Assembly (NCBI GenBank): GCA_007280825.1 | Contig: QYQI01000097.1 | Coordinates: 1-11,713 of the forward strand | Direction: 5' to 3' | DNA length: 11,713 nt | From: Ignavibacteriales bacterium | Lineage (GTDB): Bacteria > Bacteroidota > Ignavibacteria > Ignavibacteriales > Melioribacteraceae | Part shown: positions 1 through 5,863 of the stretch, piece after piece | How positions within the stretch are numbered: the first letter of the stretch is position 1 | Layout: each line of letters starts with the position of its first letter | The notes under the pieces: model-generated | Told to the model about the DNA's origin: nothing | Seen by the model: the letters and a program-made list of their open reading frames with translations, nothing else | Databases searched by the model: none | Position numbers and translations under genes: made by a program

Positions 1-561
1 TAAAGCTGCGATCGGATCTGCGTAATCAAAATTAAAAGTAACTCCGATCAACCCAATCAAGACAACGGAAGAACTCCAAATATCAGTAGAGAAATGTAAC
101 GCATCCGCTTCCAGAGCTTGACTATCATGTTTTTTAGCAACTCTATAAAGTGCGCGGGAACGGGAAAAATCAATTACTATTGAGCTTACAATAACTATAA
201 AACTCCAAACAGTTACTTCGATTTGGACCTCATGCGTAACTAATCTTCTTATCCCTTCGTAGATAATCCATATACAAGTTATAACAAGCAGCAATGTTTC
301 GATAAGCGCAGAGTAATTTTCAATTTTACCATGACCGTAATTGTGTCCTTCGTCGGGGGGAACATCGGCGAACTTAACTGCAAAAAAAGTAATGATGGCA
401 GCAACAAGATCTAACGCAGAGTGAAGCGCTTCGGAAAGAATTCCTAAGCTTCCGGTTAATAATCCAATCACAAGCTTAAAGCCGGTTAAAAAGATTGCAG
501 CTACAACCGAAGTTAAAGCAATTGATTTTTTCTCTTTTGTTGCTAAACTAGAATTACTCAT
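1..561 (-). CDS. Cation diffusion facilitator (CDF) family metal efflux transporter, partial (N-terminal 187 residues)
   Basis: An inner-membrane antiporter that typically exports Zn, Fe, Mn, Co or Cd in exchange for protons. The ATG at 559-561 opens a frame that stays open to the left window edge, so the C-terminal part, including the usual cytoplasmic dimerisation domain, is missing. Visible CDF hallmarks are TM1 near residues 14-35; TM2 with SEALHSALDL (H47 and D51 at the transport-site positions); the loop HNYGHGKIE (73-81); TM3 and TM4; and TM5 with DSQALEADALHFSTDIWSS, giving H156 and D160. The intramembrane set is thus H/D plus H/D, which in this family often goes with Zn or Cd, but metal choice cannot be settled from sequence. 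No Shine-Dalgarno site is evident. It is last of the leftward run, 54 bases after the YbjQ-family gene. Family assignment is secure; the substrate is not. Confidence 0.93.
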   Translation of the reverse strand, partial: MSNSSLATKEKKSIALTSVVAAIFLTGFKLVIGLLTGSLGILSEALHSALDLVAAIITFFAVKFADVPPDEGHNYGHGKIENYSALIETLLLVITCIWIIYEGIRRLVTHEVQIEVTVWSFIVIVSSIVIDFSRSRALYRVAKKHDSQALEADALHFSTDIWSSSVVLIGLIGVTFNFDYADPIAAL

Positions 562-610
562 TTAAGAAGTAAAATTGTTTTTTGATGTAAGTAAACTTAA
601 TACTTCTCAA
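562..610 (-). repeat. Imperfect inverted repeat directly before the CDF start codon
   Basis: Arms at 562-571 and 601-610 (ttaagaagta and tacttctcaa) pair over 10 bases. The single non-Watson-Crick pair would be a G-U wobble in the leftward transcript. The loop is 29 bases and the stem abuts the CDF ATG. There is no U-run after it, so it is not an intrinsic terminator. It could be a leader structure or an operator, or chance in AT-rich DNA. Confidence 0.3.
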
Positions 611-615
611 TTAAA

Positions 616-948
616 CTAATTTACCTTTTCAACAACTACTGCAGTACCGTAACATAAAACTTCTGTAACACCGCTCATAACTTCTGTTGCATCATAACGA
701 ACACCGAGTAATGCATTAGCACCAATCGCTTGTCCGTGCTGAACCATTAATTCAAATGCATCCGAGCGAGTTCTCTCGCAAAGTTCTGTAAAGAGTGTAA
801 TGTTTCCGCCAAAGATTGTTTGTAATCCGGCTCCGATGGTTCCGATAACCGAACGAGAACGAACTACGATTCCTTTTACCACGCCAAGATTTTTTGCAAC
901 CTTGTAGCCGTCAATTGTAAATGTAGTTGTAATGAGTGCGTGATCCAT
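616..948 (-). CDS. YbjQ family protein (UPF0145, annotated as a heavy-metal-binding domain)
   Basis: A 110-residue cytosolic protein of the YbjQ/UPF0145 family, close to the usual family length of about 105-110. Family features visible are the N-terminal beta segment ITTTFTIDGYKV, the stretch GVVKGIVVRSRSVIG (residues 22-36), the FGGNITLFTEL segment, and the conserved helix and strand RSDAFELMVQHGQAIGANALLGVRYD (61-86), ending in a hydrophobic strand with YGTAVVVE. The biochemical role is not known. The heavy-metal label comes from family naming, and I see no Cys or His cluster that would prove metal binding (only single H4, C57, H71 and C99). It starts 10 bases after the DUF72 gene with a strong AAGGGAG site overlapping the DUF72 stop codon, which points to translational coupling. 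The following gene is a CDF metal exporter. Confidence 0.9.
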   Translation of the reverse strand: MDHALITTTFTIDGYKVAKNLGVVKGIVVRSRSVIGTIGAGLQTIFGGNITLFTELCERTRSDAFELMVQHGQAIGANALLGVRYDATEVMSGVTEVLCYGTAVVVEKVN

Positions 949-953
949 ATTAA

Positions 954-961
954 CTCCCTTA
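954..961 (-). promoter_or_regulatory. Shine-Dalgarno site of the YbjQ-family gene overlapping the stop codon of the DUF72 gene
   Basis: On the minus strand the text reads TAAGGGAGTTAAT then ATG. The AAGGGAG core (954-960) shares its first two bases with the TAA stop (959-961) of the upstream gene, with 5 bases to the ATG. It is the strongest ribosome site in the leftward run and implies co-transcription and coupled translation of the two genes. Confidence 0.7.
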
Positions 962-1822
962 ATTATGTTTTAATAGATTTTTAATTTTGTGAATCGTCAG
1001 CGGTGCAGAACCTTCATAGTGATTGTTCACATTTAAGTAAACATCAACATCTCTCTCAAGCAATTGTACAATCATAAAACAAATTTTTTCAAGTTCATCA
1101 TCTTTAGGATCTACAATTTTATTCCACTCACCGCCTGTTCTTGTTTCAATTCCCTGCTTATCCGGTCCGTGTAATCTTATTACTGTAAAATCTTTTATGT
1201 AATCCTTGTAGCGGTTATAAGTTTCATAAATCGGCGGCATATCATATCCTTGCATAAATACTTGTCCCAATTTGTTATCTCTAAGAAATTGGAAGTAAGT
1301 TTCATTAAGATAATTCGAATTACGCGTTTCTATTGCAAATAAAAATTTATCCGGCAGATTACTAACAAATTCTCTAAAGAGTCCTTGGAATTCAAACTGA
1401 GATTTCATCTTTTCTTTATTTAGGTATTCAAACTGAAACATGAGCGGACCAAGATTTTTATGCAGTGATTTTATCGAATTTATAAACTCTTTAAGCAAAT
1501 CTATTGAGAGAAAATGAGGATTGATAACAGGTTGTTGGTCTATATCTGATTTGTTCAGATGCGTAAGCGTTATCGTGTTTGTAAGTTTAATTGAAAATTT
1601 AAATTGCGGTGTGACGGATTCTTTATAGTTTTTTACTACATAACTATGAGGCATAATAATATTATTTATTCCGTAAAGAGAAGAAAACCATTGTGGAATT
1701 TCAACTGAATTAAAATATGCCGAATACTCTTTTAAATAATTTATATCAGAATTATCCGAATATAATAACCCTTTCCAAGATTCATGCTTCCAGCCGCAAG
1801 TTCCGATTCTTAATTCAGCCAT
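959..1822 (-). CDS. DUF72 family protein (YecE-like, TIM-barrel fold)
   Basis: A 287-residue soluble protein of the DUF72/YecE family, thought to fold as a TIM barrel; its reaction is unknown. Visible family marks are the N-terminal RIGTCGWKHESWKGLLY (residues 5-21), FNSVEIPQWFSSLYG (37-51, matching FNTVEI of the family), FKFSIKLTNTITLTH, the LGPLMFQFEYLNK segment (LLFQF region), FAIETRNSNYLN (the VEFR-type motif), FTVIRLHGP, and the C-terminal VNNHYEGSAPLT (YNNHYEGHAP in many relatives). The pattern EIPQWFSSLYG differs from the common EINSTFYRLP form and suggests the subfamily with a QWF motif. Only 14 bases separate it from the upstream haem-binding gene. No clear Shine-Dalgarno site precedes the ATG, so translation may depend on readthrough from upstream. 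The start is the only ATG that keeps the conserved N-terminus intact. Confidence 0.92.
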   Translation of the reverse strand: MAELRIGTCGWKHESWKGLLYSDNSDINYLKEYSAYFNSVEIPQWFSSLYGINNIIMPHSYVVKNYKESVTPQFKFSIKLTNTITLTHLNKSDIDQQPVINPHFLSIDLLKEFINSIKSLHKNLGPLMFQFEYLNKEKMKSQFEFQGLFREFVSNLPDKFLFAIETRNSNYLNETYFQFLRDNKLGQVFMQGYDMPPIYETYNRYKDYIKDFTVIRLHGPDKQGIETRTGGEWNKIVDPKDDELEKICFMIVQLLERDVDVYLNVNNHYEGSAPLTIHKIKNLLKHN

Positions 1823-1836
1823 TGTATAATATTAAT

Positions 1837-2259
1837 TTACTCAGAAACCCATTTCTTAATAGTGTTTTTTTGAATTATATCTAATTTTGCATTTGTATGC
1901 ATGATTGTATAGATATCCTTCGGCATTTCATCTTGATTTATTTCATCCCATATTTTCTTTTTAAGCTTAGTTCGTTTGTCGGAATAAAATTTTTCCCACT
2001 CAGAAAAATTTAACTTCTTTCTTCCGTCCATTACATCATTCACGATCAACCATGAGATTGGTGCAATTTTACTGTACCAGGGCCATACCGTTTCGTTTGA
2101 ATGACAATCATAACATGAGCTTTTAAAAATATTCTTTACTTCAGTAGGCGCATTTACATCTGCCGTTACCGGGGGATTTGTTCGTTCTACCTCTACGTAT
2201 TGTATCCCAATGAAAGCGAGAATCAATAAAACAAAAAATACTCTCCTTATCCTCTTCAT
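1837..2259 (-). CDS. Small membrane-anchored haem-binding protein (Haem_bd domain, single CxxCH)
   Basis: A 140-residue protein with an N-terminal basic start and hydrophobic helix (about residues 7-21, a signal anchor or uncleaved signal) followed by a domain typical of the Haem_bd family. SCYDCHSNETVWPWY contains the covalent c-type haem site C49-x-x-C52-H53, followed by the conserved APISWLIVNDVMDGRKKLNFSEW. M112 in DEMP is a candidate distal haem ligand by family analogy. The protein should face the periplasm, where c-type haem is attached, and may transfer electrons or sense redox or ligands; the partner is unknown. A GGAG site (2265-2268) lies 5 bases before the ATG. It follows mfd after 62 bases and precedes DUF72 by 14. 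Identity is solid at family level; the role is not known. Confidence 0.92.
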   Translation of the reverse strand: MKRIRRVFFVLLILAFIGIQYVEVERTNPPVTADVNAPTEVKNIFKSSCYDCHSNETVWPWYSKIAPISWLIVNDVMDGRKKLNFSEWEKFYSDKRTKLKKKIWDEINQDEMPKDIYTIMHTNAKLDIIQKNTIKKWVSE

Positions 2260-2288
2260 ATAAACTCCATTTTTTATCGTGATCTTAC

Positions 2289-2311
2289 CTTTATCTTTTT
2301 AAAAGATAAAG
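2289..2311. repeat. Perfect 11-bp inverted repeat between mfd and the haem-binding gene
   Basis: ctttatctttt at 2289-2299, one central base, and aaaagataaag at 2301-2311 form a perfect palindrome. It begins 10 bases after the mfd stop and lies about 30 bases before the next ATG. Only two G-C pairs per arm make it a weak RNA hairpin. The leftward transcript has no U-run right after it, so it may be an operator for the downstream genes rather than a terminator for mfd. Confidence 0.4.
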
Positions 2312-2321
2312 ACAAGAATTA

Positions 2322-5300
2322 TTAACTGATTTTTGAAATTACTTCAATAATTTCTTTGCAAAATTTGATTAGGAAATCCATTGCTGCCTCAGCGGAGCCG
2401 AATTTATTATTCATTTCAAATTTCATTGTTTCATTTACCTGTACAAATTTAATATCTTTTGAATAATTCTCGGTGATAAAAGTCAAAAGTGGAATAAATT
2501 TGCTCTGATAGAATTTCTCTTTATCCCCTTTAGGTAAAACAATAGTAATCTTATTAAACTGAATTATAACTCTTTCAAAGAGTGCGAACGAAGAATAAAA
2601 TCTTAGAACTGCTGCAAGAATTAATCTCCCTACATTTGGCGGAATTTTTCCAAACCGGTCAATCATTTCTTCTTTAATTTCTTCAAGCTCTTCAATTTTT
2701 AACATTGAAAAAAGTGCGGTATAAAAACTTAATCTATCTGCTTGATCCGGCATATATGAGTGAGGAATACCGATCTCGAAAAATGTATCTATCGTTGGCG
2801 AAGAACGCTCTTGCTGCTTCGGCAGATCTTTGAAGACTTCTTTGAACTCGTCTTGTTTTAATTCATCCACAGCTTCATCAAGAAGTTTTATATACATATC
2901 AAAGCCGATCGTATCAATGAATCCGCTCTGTTCGGTACCAAGTAAATTTCCCGCACCGCGGATTTCAAGATCACGCATAGATAGATTAAATCCTTCACCT
3001 AGATTTGTATATTCTTCTATTGCCTGCAATCTCTTAACTGCTTTTTTTGTAATTGTGTCTAATGACGGAACAAGAAAATATGCGTAAGCCTGTCTATCAC
3101 TTCTGCCAACTCTCCCTCTTAGCTGATGAAGTTCTGCTAATCCAAAACGATCGGCGCGGTTAATTATAATTGTATTAACATTTGGAATATCAAGTCCGCT
3201 CTCAATTATTTTAGTGGAGATTAGCATGTGATATTGTTTGCTTAAGAATTTATGAATCACGTCTTCAAGTTGTGACGGTTTCATTTGTCCGTGTGCAACA
3301 CCAATTTTTATTTCCGGTACATATTTTTGAACATACGCTGCAATTTTATCGATTGACTGAACACGGTCGTGAACAAAATATATTTGTCCGTTCCTTTTCA
3401 CTTCTGTTAAAATCCATTCCCGCACTTTATGAATATCGAACGTATCAACTTTTGTATAGATTGATTGCCGGTTCGGCGGCGGAGTTGCTATGATAGAAAG
3501 ATCCCGGGCGCCAAGAAGAGATAGATTAAGAGTTCTGGGTATCGGTGTTGCAGTTAAAGTTAGTGTATCAACATTAGCTTTTAATGAACGCAGTTTTTCT
3601 TTAGCCATAACTCCAAAGCGGTGCTCTTCGTCAATGATAAGCAAACCGAGTTCCTTAAAAGAAATATCTTTCGAAAGCAAGCGATGAGTTCCAATCACTA
3701 AATCAACTTCACCCTTTTCTAGTTTTTTAGTAATCGCTGTTTGTTCGGATTTGTTTTTAAATCTAGAAAGCGCTTCTACTTTAACGGGAAATTGAGTTAA
3801 CCGATCTTTAAATGTGTTGTAATGCTGCTCGGCAAGAATTGTTGTTGGTACAAGTAGGGCAACTTGTTTACCATCATTGATTGCTTTGAACGCTGCTCGT
3901 ACTGCAATTTCAGTTTTGCCGAATCCTACATCACCGCACACAAGGCGGTCCATAGGATTCTCGCTTTCCATATCACGTTTAACTTCTTCAGTAACTTTTG
4001 TCTGATCGGGTGTATCCTCATAAAAGAATGATGCCTCTAATTCCTTTTGCCAGATGGAATCTGCGCTGAAAGAAAATCCTTGTGCGGATTTCCTTCTTGC
4101 ATAAAGAGTAATGAGTTCCCGCGCGGCTTCTTTAATCTTTGCTTTAGCTTTTTTCTTTGTTGATTTCCACTCACCGCCGCCAAGCACTGAAAGTCTGGGT
4201 GCAATATTATCTTTAGAAGAAAATTTTTTAACAAGCGACAGATAATTCAGATTAACATAAACTACTCCGCTTTCTGCGTACAATATTTTTATTGATTCTT
4301 GCTCGGTTGTTCCGATCTTAATCGTTTCTAATCCAACGAATTGCCCAATTCCAAAATTCTCATGAACAACAAAATCTCCTTTTTTGATCGAAGCAAAATC
4401 TTTAACGCGGGATTTTTTGTACTTAAGTTTTGTCGAAAGTTTAGTCCGGTAAGGTTTGTTAAAAATTTCGTAATCGGTGAGAAGAATTAGATTATCACGT
4501 TTTACAATAAATCCGCTCTTAATTCCGAATACAATTATTTTGATCTTTCCAGCATCGAATAATTCTGCCAATTCTTTTTTATAATCTGTCAGCAATTCAA
4601 AGAGACGCTGTTTCTGCAATTCATTTTCTACTGCAATAATTATTTGAAAATTTTTATTTGCATAATCTTTTAAGAATGTAAACAGCAGTTCGAAATTGGA
4701 ATTTATTGCCGGGGCTTGATTGAGTTGAAGATTAATTCTTTCTTCATGCTGACCAATCGCATCTTCAATTATCCATCGTGCGTTTGTCTCAAATAGTTTT
4801 TCTACCGAATCAAAATTATCATTTTTTCTTTCCGTCTTTTCTTCTTTCCTTTCTGCTGCTTCGCTCGTTTCATAAAGTTCTTCTTTCAAATCATCATCAA
4901 TTTCTTCTTCATACTTTTGCGGAGTTGTATTTGTTTTTTTGTTGAACAAATTTAGCAATTCAAATTCATCGGCAAAAACAAGTGGATCGTTTAAGTAATC
5001 AAAAATATCTGCGCTTAATTCTTCTGCGTTGATTGATGCGGCAATTGTTGCCGAAGATAATTTATCAAGCGAGCGCTGGTTATCATGATCAAAGTGACGG
5101 ATTGATTCTATAAAATCTCCGTCAAATTCCAACCGCACCGGCTGTTTCTCGCTGTAAGACCAGAAATCAATTATTGAACCGCGTACTGCGAAATCGCCGG
5201 GACTATCAACATACTTATCGCGGTTGTAATCAATCGAATTAAAATATTCGATCAGATCATTGTATGTTAAGTTGCCGCCGATTTCTACTTTGGTTGTATT

Positions 5301-5678
5301 CTTATCAATCGTATTCTTTGAAGGTAATTTCAGTTTGAGTATTTCATAAGTTGAAATAAGAATAAATTTATTTCTCTTGTTAAGATCGGTCAATCTTTCT
5401 TGAAGAGTTTCGGCATTTAATTCATCGGCAGATACAATTAAATCCTCCAATTCCAAAATATTCAGCTCAACTTTAGTTTCATTTACGGATTGAATCGTCG
5501 GACAAAGAAGAAGAATTTGTTTTTCTCTCTCTACTATAGTTTTGATGAAGAGAGATTTAGACGAACCGGCAAACGGAGAGACAAAAATTTTTTCATGCGA
5601 AGTTGAAATAAAGATCTTTTCTTTTAACTCGCGCAAAGATTGAAGTGAGTCTAGAAGAACATCGGAGGTTGATTTCAT
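2322..5678 (-). CDS. mfd: Transcription-repair coupling factor Mfd
   Basis: A superfamily 2 DNA translocase that removes RNA polymerase stalled at lesions and recruits UvrA for nucleotide excision repair. With the ATG at 5676-5678 it has 1118 residues, normal for Mfd. Domains in order: a UvrB-like N-terminal part with a degenerate Walker A (AGSSKS near 37-42), as expected since this domain has no ATPase activity; a highly charged linker (about 257-290); the CarD-like RNA polymerase interaction domain from KKGDFVVHENFGIGQFVG (about 432-449); helicase motor with GDVGFGKTE (582-590), GTHRLL, DEEH (683-686), TATPIPRT and QLRGRVGRS (852-860); the TRG region with RGAGNLLGTEQSG; and the C-terminal autoinhibitory domain. 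The frame also opens at a TTG (5738), but the leader residues are atypical, and the ATG has AAAGGG three bases upstream, so the ATG is preferred. It heads the leftward gene run. Confidence 0.97.
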   Translation of the reverse strand: MKSTSDVLLDSLQSLRELKEKIFISTSHEKIFVSPFAGSSKSLFIKTIVEREKQILLLCPTIQSVNETKVELNILELEDLIVSADELNAETLQERLTDLNKRNKFILISTYEILKLKLPSKNTIDKNTTKVEIGGNLTYNDLIEYFNSIDYNRDKYVDSPGDFAVRGSIIDFWSYSEKQPVRLEFDGDFIESIRHFDHDNQRSLDKLSSATIAASINAEELSADIFDYLNDPLVFADEFELLNLFNKKTNTTPQKYEEEIDDDLKEELYETSEAAERKEEKTERKNDNFDSVEKLFETNARWIIEDAIGQHEERINLQLNQAPAINSNFELLFTFLKDYANKNFQIIIAVENELQKQRLFELLTDYKKELAELFDAGKIKIIVFGIKSGFIVKRDNLILLTDYEIFNKPYRTKLSTKLKYKKSRVKDFASIKKGDFVVHENFGIGQFVGLETIKIGTTEQESIKILYAESGVVYVNLNYLSLVKKFSSKDNIAPRLSVLGGGEWKSTKKKAKAKIKEAARELITLYARRKSAQGFSFSADSIWQKELEASFFYEDTPDQTKVTEEVKRDMESENPMDRLVCGDVGFGKTEIAVRAAFKAINDGKQVALLVPTTILAEQHYNTFKDRLTQFPVKVEALSRFKNKSEQTAITKKLEKGEVDLVIGTHRLLSKDISFKELGLLIIDEEHRFGVMAKEKLRSLKANVDTLTLTATPIPRTLNLSLLGARDLSIIATPPPNRQSIYTKVDTFDIHKVREWILTEVKRNGQIYFVHDRVQSIDKIAAYVQKYVPEIKIGVAHGQMKPSQLEDVIHKFLSKQYHMLISTKIIESGLDIPNVNTIIINRADRFGLAELHQLRGRVGRSDRQAYAYFLVPSLDTITKKAVKRLQAIEEYTNLGEGFNLSMRDLEIRGAGNLLGTEQSGFIDTIGFDMYIKLLDEAVDELKQDEFKEVFKDLPKQQERSSPTIDTFFEIGIPHSYMPDQADRLSFYTALFSMLKIEELEEIKEEMIDRFGKIPPNVGRLILAAVLRFYSSFALFERVIIQFNKITIVLPKGDKEKFYQSKFIPLLTFITENYSKDIKFVQVNETMKFEMNNKFGSAEAAMDFLIKFCKEIIEVISKIS

Positions 5679-5707
5679 TTTCCCTTTCTTTAAAATACAG
5701 AATACCC

Positions 5708-5735
5708 TTCCTCGCAGAAGCGAAGAGGAATTTTT
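5708..5735 (+). repeat. Bulged hairpin followed by five T's, in the mfd leader
   Basis: ttcctc (5708-5713) pairs with gaggaa (5725-5730). An inner gc/gc pair around an agaa loop is separated by a three-base bulge, and ttttt follows at 5731-5735 on the plus strand. In that orientation it resembles an intrinsic terminator, but no rightward gene ends here. On the minus strand it lies in the mfd 5' leader, 30-57 bases before the preferred ATG. Its function is uncertain. Confidence 0.3.
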
Positions 5736-5738
5736 CAA

Positions 5739-5863
5739 AATTACCTTGGTAAAAGTAAGTTAATTACTTCAAATTTTATAGCTGTAATAATGATATTTCA
5801 ATAACATCATTTTTATATTATTTTAGATACAGATTTCCACTCACTAATCGCAGGAAATTTATA
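5739..5863. promoter_or_regulatory. Divergent intergenic region carrying the promoters of mfd and the Lon-type protease
   Basis: The only divergent gap in the window, so it should hold outward promoters for both sides. It contains several short inverted repeats: ttacc-tt-ggtaa (5741-5752), aagtaa/ttactt (5753-5758 and 5764-5769) and aatgat/atcatt (5789-5794 and 5806-5811). A TATATT at 5814-5819 could be a rightward -10 element, without a convincing -35. An AGGA at 5852-5855, eight bases before the ATG, is the protease ribosome site. No recognised operator sequence could be named. Confidence 0.45.

Noticed and set aside
2830..3687. Three rightward open frames of 65-85 codons opposite mfd
   Set aside because: They lie fully antisense to conserved helicase motifs and show no independent coding evidence.
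4037..4234. Leftward 65-codon frame within mfd
   Set aside because: Same-strand out-of-frame shadow of the intact mfd reading frame.
5679..5738. TTG at 5738 as the mfd start
   Set aside because: The ATG at 5678 has a nearby AAAGGG, gives a normal Mfd N-terminus, and the extra 20 residues show no Mfd character.
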